Assembly: GCF_000719955.1 (NCBI RefSeq)
Contig: NZ_JOII01000017.1
Location: 62,001-126,000, forward strand
DNA from: Streptomyces albidoflavus
GTDB taxonomy: Bacteria > Actinomycetota > Actinomycetes > Streptomycetales > Streptomycetaceae
DNA: 64,000 nt
Reading direction: 5' to 3'
The stretch's first letter is position 1; each line of letters begins with the position of its first letter. Of the stretch, positions 40,239 to 48,803 are shown one piece after another. The notes below the pieces were generated by a model, which worked only from the letters and a program-made list of their open reading frames with translations, had not been told where the DNA came from and ran no database searches. Position numbers and translations under genes: made by a program.

Positions 40239-42137
40239 TCAGAAAGGGTTCAGCAGGTCGATGGTCGCGGTCACCGCGTCAGAGCCCTTGTCGAGAGACT
40301 TCTTCCAGGTTTCGGTGTTCAGGTCGCCCTCAGCCAGGACTTCCGCGAACTGCGTCCAGTTGTTGACGGCGCGGGTGCCCTTGGCGGCGACCTCCAGAGG
40401 CTGGGTGACGACCTCGGCCAGACCCCACGAGGCGGCCTTGGCGGCGCCCGCGTAGAGGATGGCCTTCTCCTCCGAGGAACCGCCCGCCAGCATCCTCTTG
40501 TTGGTCTCCTTCGCCGCGACGTCACTCGCCAGCGAAGTGACCTCGGAGAACAGCTCGCTGGGCGGTACTTTGTCGAGGAGGTCGTGGTCCTTGAGACTCA
40601 CGTACAGGGGCCCCGCCGCGTCGGTGAAACCCATCCGTCCGCTGACGATGCCCTGGGCGATCGGGTCGATGTCCCCACCGAGACGGGCGACTTCGTCCGG
40701 CGTCAGGCGCTCCTGGAGAAATCCGACGAGGCTGCGGACTTCGGTTGCGCCGATCATCTCCTCGTCCAGGGTGGTGTCGGTGGTCTCCAGTTGGTCGTTC
40801 TCACCGGCGAAGACCCTCCTCAAATTGCCCAGACCCCCCTTTCCCAACTTGTAGTACTCGGAATGACCGACCGCCCCCTTGGTCCCCAACCGTATGGCAT
40901 CCGGGAAATCCGCCGGGTCGCCTCCGTGACCTTGGGTATAAGAAACCACATCCTCGGGGGCACGCATGGCGAAGAATTGCGTATTCGGCATGTCGAAATC
41001 TGCCATGCTGCGAATATTGGGGCCGAGCCCTGGGCTACCCATGAAGACAACCTTGTTGACGTCGTCCATCCCGTACTGCAACGCCTTACTTGTGACCAGA
41101 GTGCCGTAACTGTGCGCGAATATCCCCGTCGTCACGTCAGGACGCAGATTCACGTCGATTCCACGCCGGAAGACTCCGAGGTCACGCCCGCCTGCCTCGG
41201 CCTTCGCCGGGTCGATCGAATCTCCTAGCTCTGGCGTGTCATACCCCAGCCAACTGACCACAGCGCCGTCAGTTCGCTCGAACCCTTTCGGGTCAGCCAT
41301 CAGATCGAAGGCTCCCTGAGTGAAACCCTGAAAGTTGTCGAGACGATTGGTTATTCCCGGGATGCGGAAGGCCACGTCTTTCGCGGTCTCCAGGTTCCCG
41401 ACAACCTCGGCTATCTTTCCGTCCGCGAAGGGAGACTGTTCAGGGTCCGCGACGGAGCCCGCATCGGGCTGGAAGACCAGAAACTGGCGCGGCACGTCGC
41501 TGTAAACCGGCGAACCGTCCTTCGGATTCCTGGTCTTCTGTGTCCGCGGGGCGAGGAACTGCGCCAGCGCCTTCAGTCGCACCAAGGAGCGGTGAGAGGC
41601 GGGGCCGTCGGCCGCAAGCCCCTCCAGGTGTCGCTTCTCCTTCTCGTACTGCCGCTGTATGGAGATCCGGTTGGCCGCGAACCTGAGGGGCGGCGGCACA
41701 CCGTCAAGGTTGCCGACCGTCGCCGGGTCGGCGACCACCAACGCGGCCTGCTGCTCGGGCGTGAGACCTTCCACGTAGTCCTTGACCGCCCGTGCTCGCG
41801 CCTCCGGCACGGCCGTCTCGTACTTGGCCAGAACTTTCTTCAGCCCGGCCTCGAACTCCTTGCCCGCCCCCGGCTTGCGCGCCAACCCGGCGGGTAACCC
41901 GTACTGCGCGAGTGCGCCGAAGGGGGACTCCGACGGTGTGCGCAGAATGCCGGCCTTCTTCCGCAGTTCACGGGCCGTTTCGTTCAGATAGCTCAGCAGC
42001 GGCGACAGGTGGCCGACCTCACTCAGGACATCCAGTTCGGACGCTTTCCTCCTCAGCGCGGGGATTTCCTTGGCGGTGCGATCCATCGACGCGGCGAGCT
42101 TCTCCAGCATCACCGGATCAGCGAGAACCATTCCCAT
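40239..42137 (-). CDS. DUF1023-type alpha/beta-hydrolase, candidate T7SS effector
   Basis: A 632-residue protein. The N-terminal ~110 residues are helical (MLEKLAASMDRTAKEIPALRR) like WXG100/LXG targeting domains. The alpha/beta-hydrolase core has the nucleophile elbow GIFAHSYGTLVTSKAL (Ser343), an acidic residue in MRAPEDVVSY (Asp396) and the likely catalytic His in VGHSEYYKLG (425). The C-terminal ~100 residues include helices and end in DLLNPF, similar to the N-W-F ends of the family A proteins at 48-55 kb. Codon use between 40940 and 41050 has more A/T third positions than neighbouring genes. It is divergent from a WXG100-like gene. Substrate unknown. Confidence 0.83.
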   Translation of the reverse strand: MGMVLADPVMLEKLAASMDRTAKEIPALRRKASELDVLSEVGHLSPLLSYLNETARELRKKAGILRTPSESPFGALAQYGLPAGLARKPGAGKEFEAGLKKVLAKYETAVPEARARAVKDYVEGLTPEQQAALVVADPATVGNLDGVPPPLRFAANRISIQRQYEKEKRHLEGLAADGPASHRSLVRLKALAQFLAPRTQKTRNPKDGSPVYSDVPRQFLVFQPDAGSVADPEQSPFADGKIAEVVGNLETAKDVAFRIPGITNRLDNFQGFTQGAFDLMADPKGFERTDGAVVSWLGYDTPELGDSIDPAKAEAGGRDLGVFRRGIDVNLRPDVTTGIFAHSYGTLVTSKALQYGMDDVNKVVFMGSPGLGPNIRSMADFDMPNTQFFAMRAPEDVVSYTQGHGGDPADFPDAIRLGTKGAVGHSEYYKLGKGGLGNLRRVFAGENDQLETTDTTLDEEMIGATEVRSLVGFLQERLTPDEVARLGGDIDPIAQGIVSGRMGFTDAAGPLYVSLKDHDLLDKVPPSELFSEVTSLASDVAAKETNKRMLAGGSSEEKAILYAGAAKAASWGLAEVVTQPLEVAAKGTRAVNNWTQFAEVLAEGDLNTETWKKSLDKGSDAVTATIDLLNPF

Positions 42138-42428
42138 GGCTCGGAAAGGTATCTGCCACTAGTTCGCGCCGACGCCAAAAAGTGACTGAACTGGCCTGAA
42201 ACTTCCCTGGGTTGAGTGTCCTTCCCGGACAGCGCCACCACACGACCTGCGACGGGTCGGGCCATGGGCTGAGCGCATCTGGCACACTTTTCGCGCGCAC
42301 GGGGCTGAAATGTGATGGCCGAACCGGGCGGAATAGAACCTACCGCTTCCCGACCGGCTACCGTGGCCCGCCACGCAATCCCCGGCACCACACTGGGGAC
42401 ATCAAGCCTCGCACAAGGGGGAACTGCC

Positions 42429-42668
42429 GTGCCGAAAAAGCACATCGAGTTGCACAAGCTTGCGGACGACGTCGGAGGACTCTTGGAGGAGGCCACCCGA
42501 ATCGCCAAAGACGAGAAGCCTTCGTCAGCCGATCGGTGGCAGGGCCCCACAGCTACACGCGTACGGGGTGAGCTCCGGGTGCACACGGCCAAGCTCCGAG
42601 TGGCGGCCGCCTCCTTGGAACAGAAATCCGCTGCGCTGGCCTTGAAGGAGGTCGACGAAACGAACTAG
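42429..42668 (+). CDS. WXG100-like small helical protein
   Basis: A 79-residue helical protein from GTG 42429, with AAGGGGGA six bases upstream. The motif ADRWQGPTATRVRGEL corresponds to the W-x-G turn of the WXG100 proteins at 57.5 and 58.0 kb (SWSGPNADAVRGKL and YWKGPKADRFRDDW). WXG100 proteins are T7SS substrates, often partners of effectors. The longer frame from 42312 lacks helix-forming sequence. It is divergent from the DUF1023 gene (a 291-bp gap) and convergent with a lipoprotein gene. Confidence 0.8.
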   Translation: MPKKHIELHKLADDVGGLLEEATRIAKDEKPSSADRWQGPTATRVRGELRVHTAKLRVAAASLEQKSAALALKEVDETN

Positions 42669-42714
42669 TGACCGCCGACGCGCGGCGGGGTCAGGCCTCC
42701 CGCAGGCCGGGCCA

Positions 42715-43290
42715 TCACCCCTCCTCCCTGTTCCCCCATGCGGGGTTTCGCAGGCATTTCGTGGACACGGACATCGAAACACCGTAATCATTCGGCTCGT
42801 CCGCGTGCACCAACACGACGGCCCAGCCATCAACCCCGGGCTTCTCCATCTGCAATCTCACTCTGCTAGAGGATTTCACCGAAAATTTCAGGCCCTCCTC
42901 GTCCGGTATTCTCCCCTCGACGCCACTGCGCCACCCACGCTCCATCAGCCGCTTCCCGGCCGCTCGCGCCAACTCCGCAAGGCTGCGCTCGTCCCCCGGC
43001 CGGATGTTTCCCCGATAAGTCACGTGCGCCGACAGCTTGCTCGCATCCTTGTCCGCGCTGATGTCCAACCCTCCGCACTCTTCAGTGCCACCGGAGTCCT
43101 TCGCCATCTCCACACCCGGCCACGCCTCCTTCATCGCCGCCATGGCATCCGGACGCATCGCCTCGTACGCCTGCTCGTAGGTCTGCTTCGGCTCGCCCAG
43201 CCCGCAGCCGGCCAGAATCCCTGACAGCGCCAGCGCCGCCACGACCGACCGCCTCAGCCGCACGCCACGCGTCCTGTCGAGCCCGCCCAC
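42715..43290 (-). CDS. Lipoprotein paralogue of the 38.9-kb lipoprotein
   Basis: A 191-residue lipoprotein from GTG 43290, chosen because GGAAGGAG lies seven bases upstream; a longer upstream start is possible. The lipobox is GILAGC. The segments CGLGEPKQTYEQAYEAM and ECGGLDISADKDASKLSAHV match the lipoprotein at 38872-39483, so it arose by duplication. The C-terminus MSVSTKCLRNPAW also matches (VATKCLRNSEW). It is convergent with the WXG100-like gene. Function unknown. Confidence 0.78.
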   Translation of the reverse strand: MGGLDRTRGVRLRRSVVAALALSGILAGCGLGEPKQTYEQAYEAMRPDAMAAMKEAWPGVEMAKDSGGTEECGGLDISADKDASKLSAHVTYRGNIRPGDERSLAELARAAGKRLMERGWRSGVEGRIPDEEGLKFSVKSSSRVRLQMEKPGVDGWAVVLVHADEPNDYGVSMSVSTKCLRNPAWGNREEG

Positions 43291-43520
43291 CCCGGCGCTC
43301 CTTCCTCTCGGGTTCCGGCGGCTGTTCCGCCGACCGCCGTCCGAGCCTCGCACCACCGCCACACGCCTCGCAGCGGTACGGCGAAGCCTGCGAGAGTCGG
43401 CCGAGATCAGGTGGTCCGGGCCCTTCGGTCCAGCGGGTGACGGTCAGCGCATCAGGGCGGGTAATAGGGTCCTTGGGAGGAAACGCCGACGGGCACACCG
43501 GCATGGGGGGGGGAAGCCCG

Positions 43521-45521
43521 ATGACCGACCGCCGCCCCACCGCCTCATGGCTCTCCGTGTTGCTGGTCGCCCTGGCGCTCGGCGCGGGGTTCGTGGTCGC
43601 CGCGCACGTCGTCGCGCCGGAGGGGGCCCGGCACGTGCTTGCCGGGGCGGACGGGCTCACCTCGCCCGTCGAGCGGCGGAACCAGAGCTTCGTGACCGGA
43701 GGGCTGCTGGCCGTGCTGCCGTTGAGCGTCCTGCTGTCGGGCACGGTCGTACGCCGGGCCCGGTACGGGCGGGTGATCGCGGCGGGGTCGGAGGAGGAGC
43801 CGCCCGCGCTGAGGCCCACGCGAGGGGAGGCGCGGGCGGCCGCCGGGGTGGCCGTGGCGGTGGCCGGGGCCGCGCTGTGGACGCTGGGGGCCACCGGCGA
43901 GCGGACCGGAGCCGGGCGGGAGGGCGTACGGGAGCTGGCGCCGCTGTGGTCGGGGGACTTCTGGCCGGGGCTGCTTCTCGTCGGGCCGGTGGCCGCGCTG
44001 CTGCTGCTCCTCCTGGTCCGGGTCGGCGCCGCGCTCCTCCACGTGGTCCGCGGGCGGCTGGGTCACGGGGTCCCGCTCGTCCTGCGGTACGCGCGGGACA
44101 ACGCCCAGCCGGTGTTCACCGCGCCGGCCGAGCCGTCCCGTCGCTGGCTGACCGGTGCGCTCCAGCGTGAACTGCGGCGTGCACTGGCCGAGTTCGATAA
44201 CGCCGCCCTGCCTGCCGGGGCTGCCAGGGAATGGGCCTGGTCCGGGCTGGACGCCGCCGTGCTGGCCGTCGGCCACCCGGACGAGGTGGGTGGGGGCCAC
44301 CGCGACCGCCACCGCGACCCCGCCGCGCTCGCCGCCGCCCTCGTCCTCGTCCGCTGCGTCCGCGCGGGGCTCGGCACCTGCGGCGCCCGGCCCGGTACGC
44401 GGCCGCCGGTGCGGATGGCCGCCGCCTGCTGCGCACTCAACCCGCTGCACGGCCCGGCCGGCCTCCGCGAGCGGCTGCGGGTGCCGGGCGGTGGCCCCGG
44501 CACCGAACTGCCCGTCTGCTCCCTGTGCTCCGACTACCTCCGGCTCCCCTTCGTCAGCCCGCCCCCCGGTCTGCTCCTGCTGCCCGGTCCGCGCCGCACC
44601 CGGGTGCCGTACCTGGAGGCGGCCGGCCCGCTGCCCGGCGTCCACGGGGGCCTCGACGCCCTCGTCCGCGAGATCAAGGAGACGCCGGTGCGTACAGAAC
44701 CGTCCCGAGTCCGTGACCGGCGCGGCCTGCTCCTGGCAGCCTCGGCCGCCCTCGGGCTGGCGGCGGTCGTCGCGCTGGCCGGGCAGGCCGGGGCGGGCGG
44801 AAGCGTCAACTGGCTCGTCCTCCTGCCGCTGTTCGTGGGCGCGGCCATCGGCGCGGTGTACGTCCGGCGCCACCCCGGCGAGCGCCGGGCGGAACCGCGC
44901 ACCGCCTTCACCACCGCCGAGGAGGCGGCCTTCGTCCGGATGCGGGACAAGGCCGCCGAACTCCTGCCGGAGCTGGGTCTGTTGATCGCGGAGGCCCCGG
45001 TCGCGCTGCCCGGCGGAACGCCCGGCATGGAGCGGGCGCTCGACGCGTACGCCGCCGCCGGGACCGTGCTGGACGGCGCCCGCGACCTCGCCGACCTCGC
45101 CGGCGTGGTCGCCCTGGTCGAGGAGGGCACCGCGCCCATCCGGGCGGCGATGAACGCGGCCCGGCCCCGCCGCAGGCGGCTGCTTTCGCGCCGCCCGGTC
45201 CCCGCCCAGCCGCACACGCCGCTGACCTGCTTCTTCAACCCGTTCCACGGCCTGGCGACCGCCGGGGAGGCGTCCTGGCGGATGCTGGGCCGCCGGGACC
45301 TGCTGACGGTCGCCGTCTGCGCGGAGTGCGCCGCCGCCCTCGCGGCCCGCCGCACCCCGCAGTCCCTCACCGTCCGGCACGAGGGCCGCCTCGCCCCGTA
45401 CTACGAGGTCCCGCCGGAGCAGAGCCTGTGGGCGGCCACCGGCTACGGCTCCCTCACCGGCGGCCCGCTGGCCCCGCTGGTGAACCGGGGTGACTTCCGT
45501 CGAGCCGCCGAACGACGTTGA
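43521..45521 (+). CDS. Membrane protein with duplicated C-x2-NP-x-HG ... C-x2-C motifs
   Basis: A 666-residue protein from ATG 43521 (GGGGGGAAGCCCG upstream). There are five or six membrane helices: two near the N-terminus, two around residues 100-180 and two around 410-445. Two soluble parts each carry the same cysteine motif: CALNPLHG ... VCSLCSDY (from about 304) and CFFNPFHG ... VCAECAAA (from about 570). This looks like a duplicated metal-binding module. No known family was recognised. It is the first of four same-strand membrane-protein genes leading into the A/B array. Confidence 0.78.
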   Translation: MTDRRPTASWLSVLLVALALGAGFVVAAHVVAPEGARHVLAGADGLTSPVERRNQSFVTGGLLAVLPLSVLLSGTVVRRARYGRVIAAGSEEEPPALRPTRGEARAAAGVAVAVAGAALWTLGATGERTGAGREGVRELAPLWSGDFWPGLLLVGPVAALLLLLLVRVGAALLHVVRGRLGHGVPLVLRYARDNAQPVFTAPAEPSRRWLTGALQRELRRALAEFDNAALPAGAAREWAWSGLDAAVLAVGHPDEVGGGHRDRHRDPAALAAALVLVRCVRAGLGTCGARPGTRPPVRMAAACCALNPLHGPAGLRERLRVPGGGPGTELPVCSLCSDYLRLPFVSPPPGLLLLPGPRRTRVPYLEAAGPLPGVHGGLDALVREIKETPVRTEPSRVRDRRGLLLAASAALGLAAVVALAGQAGAGGSVNWLVLLPLFVGAAIGAVYVRRHPGERRAEPRTAFTTAEEAAFVRMRDKAAELLPELGLLIAEAPVALPGGTPGMERALDAYAAAGTVLDGARDLADLAGVVALVEEGTAPIRAAMNAARPRRRRLLSRRPVPAQPHTPLTCFFNPFHGLATAGEASWRMLGRRDLLTVAVCAECAAALAARRTPQSLTVRHEGRLAPYYEVPPEQSLWAATGYGSLTGGPLAPLVNRGDFRRAAERR

Positions 45522-45581
45522 GCGGCACGGAAGTTGGCCCGACGGCATCCCTGTCACCCGCAAGTGGGTACGCTGCCCGCC

Positions 45582-46508
45582 ATGTCCGACAGCCGCGACA
45601 CGTCCCCGACCGCCCCGCCACTGCTTCCGGTGGGCGGCGCCGAGCTGCGCCGTGACCCCGCCCTGCACGAGGCCGTACGCCGCGTGGGGCAGCGGGTGGG
45701 CGTGGACTTCACGGACGACGAGAAGGTGCGGGAAGAACTGCGGCGGGGACGTGACGCCCTGGCCGGCGGCTCGGCCACGACCGGCCCCGGCTGCCTCGCC
45801 TTCCTGCTCCTGATCGTGGCGGCGGGGCTGGCGGTCGCCGACCAGATCTCGCCCCCACTCACGGCCCACCGCCCGGCCCTCCTCGCCGGCGCGGGCGTCT
45901 GTGCCGTTCTGGCGGTCGCCGCCATGGGGTGGGCCGTGGCGCGGTGGCAGCGGGCCCGCCGGGACCCGGTCCTCGCCGCCTACCGCGAGGTTCTCGCCCT
46001 CGCTCAGGCGCACGGCCTGGCCTTGACCCACGTACCGGACTGGCTGGTGGGGAAGGCCGGCGGATCGAGTCAACCCTGGTACCCGCTGCCAGAGGTCGCG
46101 CCGCCCGGAGCGGCCACGGGCACGACCCCGCCACCGCCGCCGTCCGCTCCCCGCGACGCGGGCGACGTCCGGCCCCCGCACAAGCCGGCCGAGGTCACCG
46201 CCTGGGAGCGGACGGCCGGTCAGGGCGGCTGGCACGACGAGTTGGGAGGGCTGCTGGCATTGGCCGGAGCCGGCGCGGCCGTCTGGGCCTACGTCGAGGA
46301 CCAGCCGGTCGGATACGCCGGCCTGGTCCTGGGCCTGGCCTCGGCGATCGCCGTCTGGGTGCTGGGCCACCGGCAGGGCGTCCGCAAGGAGCGCGGCCGG
46401 GAGGCGGCCCTGCGCCACCTGGCGGACCTCCGAGCGGCCCAGGCGGCCGTACCCGAACTCTCCCCGCAGCTCCGGAGGCTGCTGGAGGAGGACGGGACCG
46501 GCGGCTGA
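45582..46508 (+). CDS. Hypothetical membrane protein with four helices
   Basis: A 308-residue protein from ATG 45582. It has a soluble N-terminus (VRRVGQRVGVDFTDDEKVREEL), two helices (GCLAFLLLIVAAGLAVAD and LLAGAGVCAVLAVAAMGWAV), a Pro-rich loop, and a second pair (LGGLLALAGAGAAVWAYV and YAGLVLGLASAIAVWVLG). The C-terminal helix is charged. No family was recognised. The gap from the previous gene is about 60 bases, suggesting one transcript. Confidence 0.75.
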   Translation: MSDSRDTSPTAPPLLPVGGAELRRDPALHEAVRRVGQRVGVDFTDDEKVREELRRGRDALAGGSATTGPGCLAFLLLIVAAGLAVADQISPPLTAHRPALLAGAGVCAVLAVAAMGWAVARWQRARRDPVLAAYREVLALAQAHGLALTHVPDWLVGKAGGSSQPWYPLPEVAPPGAATGTTPPPPPSAPRDAGDVRPPHKPAEVTAWERTAGQGGWHDELGGLLALAGAGAAVWAYVEDQPVGYAGLVLGLASAIAVWVLGHRQGVRKERGREAALRHLADLRAAQAAVPELSPQLRRLLEEDGTGG

Positions 46509-46623
46509 CGGGCGGCGACCGCCGTCCGGGCAGGTTCAGCCGGAACCGCCCGTGGACGGTACGGGCAGGCTCTCGTACGGTGGGCGCCAGCCCCCTCCGC
46601 CCACGGCAGTGAGTTCCCCAGCG

Positions 46624-48069
46624 ATGTCCACCACCGACGCGGTACGCCCCCACGACCGGCCTCGCACGGCGCCGGAGCCGGCGCTCCGCCCCGCGGCCGA
46701 ACCGGGGTCCGGGGTCGAGATCAGCATCTGGTCACGCCTGTTCTTCGACGGCAAGGCGCTCGTCCTGCGCTCGCGCGGGTTCTTCGGCGAGCGCCGCGAG
46801 AGGCGGTACCCGCTGTCGGGCCCGCAGGGCATCAGCCGGGCGGTGCTGGTCTTCCCGGACGCCGAGACGGCCGCCCGTGAACGTGGCGCCGGTGAGGTGT
46901 GGCTCCTGGACGCGTCGGGGCGCCCGGTGGCCCGGCTCCTGCCGTACCAGTGGATTCCGGCGGGCGCGCCCTGGCTGAACTTCGAGGAGGCGGTGCGGCG
47001 CAGTGGGATCGCCGCCCTGTTCAAGGCGTGCGGCATCCCGGTCGAACGGACCACCCAGGACCGGGCCGACGCGCCACGCGTGCCCTGGTGGCAGGAGCTG
47101 ACCCTCCTCCTCAGCCCGGGGCCGGCCCTTCCCCTGTGGTACCAGGCACTGCGCATCGCGCTGGGCGGCGTGTGGTTCCTCGCGTTCACGGTGCTGTTCT
47201 TCTCCGAGGCGAGCCTGCCCTCGCTGATGCTGCTGGCGGCGGTGACCGCGTTCCTCGCCCCCGTGGCGCGGCTGACGGTGCGACGCGTCACCGCCCTGCG
47301 CAACCGTTCGGCCGCCCGTCTCGATCCGGCCCCGCTTGTGGAAATCTCCCCCTACCCCGGGCCGCCCGAAGAGGACGGCACTGTGGCCACCAGGCGTTTC
47401 GTCACCCGGGCCGTCCTGCGGGTCTTCCCCGGCGAGCTATCGGTGGTCGACCCGTACGGTGCCGACGTACGCCGTGCCCTCTCCGGCCCTGCGGGAGTCG
47501 TCGCGGTGGTCAGGCTGACGGGCCCCGACGGCGAACCCGTCGGGGTGGAACTGCGCTACGCATCGGGGGTCCGGGCGCCGATCGGCGCGTGGGCCGACTG
47601 GTTCGCGGGGCCGGGCGGAGAGGCGGCATGGGGCCGGTTCCGTCGTGCGGTGCCGCTGCCCTGCGAGGAGCGGAAGGTGAGCGCGGTGGCGCTGACCCCG
47701 AGTCTCACCAGGGGCCCCGGCGCCGCCTTTCCCGGGCCCAGGGCGAAGGAGGCACGGCAGGACGCGCTCTTCACCCGCAGCATCGGGACACTCAACTCCA
47801 CGGTGTTCATGATGTTCTCCTCCAGCTTCTCCTTCTGGTGGGCGCCGGTCGTCCGCATCGAGTCCCCGGCCGCCGCCCGGACCTCCGCCCTGCTCGGCCT
47901 GGCCGGCCTCCTCCTCCAGTTCGCTCCCTGGTGCTGGCACCACCTGCGGAGCCGCTCGCACTTCGAACGCCCGGTCTCCGGGGAGGACCGTTCCCTCCGC
48001 CCCCGCAGCCGCCCGCGCCCGGCACGCTCGTGCACCTCCCCCACCACCCGGAAGGCCCGTACGAGATGA
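46624..48069 (+). CDS. Hypothetical membrane protein
   Basis: A 481-residue protein from ATG 46624; a TTG or ATG further upstream (46552) is less likely. The N-terminal soluble part includes SRLFFDGKALVLRSRGFFGE, two central helices (ALRIALGGVWFLAFTVLFF and LPSLMLLAAVTAFLAPVA) and a beta-rich region with repeated LRVFPGELSVVDPYG-type strands that may be PH-like. The stop overlaps the next gene's start as ATGA, so they are coupled. Function unknown. Confidence 0.76.
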   Translation: MSTTDAVRPHDRPRTAPEPALRPAAEPGSGVEISIWSRLFFDGKALVLRSRGFFGERRERRYPLSGPQGISRAVLVFPDAETAARERGAGEVWLLDASGRPVARLLPYQWIPAGAPWLNFEEAVRRSGIAALFKACGIPVERTTQDRADAPRVPWWQELTLLLSPGPALPLWYQALRIALGGVWFLAFTVLFFSEASLPSLMLLAAVTAFLAPVARLTVRRVTALRNRSAARLDPAPLVEISPYPGPPEEDGTVATRRFVTRAVLRVFPGELSVVDPYGADVRRALSGPAGVVAVVRLTGPDGEPVGVELRYASGVRAPIGAWADWFAGPGGEAAWGRFRRAVPLPCEERKVSAVALTPSLTRGPGAAFPGPRAKEARQDALFTRSIGTLNSTVFMMFSSSFSFWWAPVVRIESPAAARTSALLGLAGLLLQFAPWCWHHLRSRSHFERPVSGEDRSLRPRSRPRPARSCTSPTTRKARTR

Positions 48070-48677
48070 CCGAGGAACGCGCCCGCAGACGCGCCCGCCT
48101 GGCCTCCGGCGAACGCGGCGTCCTGGTCGAACCCGCCGCCGACGCCCTCACCCTGTACGCCGTCTTCACCGGTGTCCCCTTCGCCGTCGCCGCCTACTGC
48201 CTGACCGTGCAGCGCGCCGAACTCGGCGCCGTCGGCCTCACCTTCCTCCTCATCGGCTTCGCCGCCGGCATCCCCCTCGCCCTGCGCGTCGCCGAACGCC
48301 GCCGCGCCGCCGCCCTGATCACCGAGATCCGCGCCGCCCACCCCCTCGGCCCCGACTGCCACCCGGTCCGCACGGGCCTCAACGAACCGGGCCGCGCCCC
48401 CGGCCACCTCTGGGACACCACCCCGCCCCGCGACGCCGTGGTCTCCGTCCAGGACGACACCCTCCAACTCCGCTCCGAGAGCGGCGAATCGCTCGACATC
48501 CCCTTCGCCGACATCCTCGGCGTCCTCCTCCTCCCCGCCGGCCGAGGACGCGCCGCAGCCGACCTCCACCTCCACTCCGGCGAGGCGATAGAACTCCGGA
48601 CGACCCGCATCCGCCCCCTGGGGGTGACCTTGTCTGAGGCGGGGGTGCGGGTGTTGTTCGAGGATGTCCACGTGTGA
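48066..48677 (+). CDS. Hypothetical membrane protein, PH-like C-terminus
   Basis: A 203-residue protein, ATG 48066 overlapping the preceding TGA. Two helices (residues about 28-67: LYAVFTGVPFAVAAYCL and LGAVGLTFLLIGFAAGIPLAL) are followed by a soluble beta-rich part (VSVQDDTLQLRSESGESLDI ... ILGVLLLPAGRG) resembling a PH-like fold. It probably forms a complex with the preceding membrane protein. The A/B array starts 126 bases later. Confidence 0.77.
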   Translation: MTEERARRRARLASGERGVLVEPAADALTLYAVFTGVPFAVAAYCLTVQRAELGAVGLTFLLIGFAAGIPLALRVAERRRAAALITEIRAAHPLGPDCHPVRTGLNEPGRAPGHLWDTTPPRDAVVSVQDDTLQLRSESGESLDIPFADILGVLLLPAGRGRAAADLHLHSGEAIELRTTRIRPLGVTLSEAGVRVLFEDVHV

Positions 48678-48803
48678 GGAGCGGAACAGCGCCCTCCGCC
48701 CCCATGGCCGGATACCGCACCCGGCCGCCGAGCACCGTTCCTCCGTTGCCTAACGTTTCGTCCGGGCGTGACACCAGGCAGCGGGATGAACGGAGCAGGC
48801 GGC

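Noticed and set aside
42325..42365. tRNA-like T-arm sequence on the minus strand (GGTTCTATTCC)
   Set aside because: No acceptor, D-arm or anticodon arm could be found around it, so neither a tRNA gene nor a tRNA-derived attachment site is supported.
42312..42428. Extended N-terminus of the WXG100-like gene from an upstream ATG
   Set aside because: The extension lacks the helical pattern, and the GTG at 42429 has a strong ribosome-binding site at the right distance.
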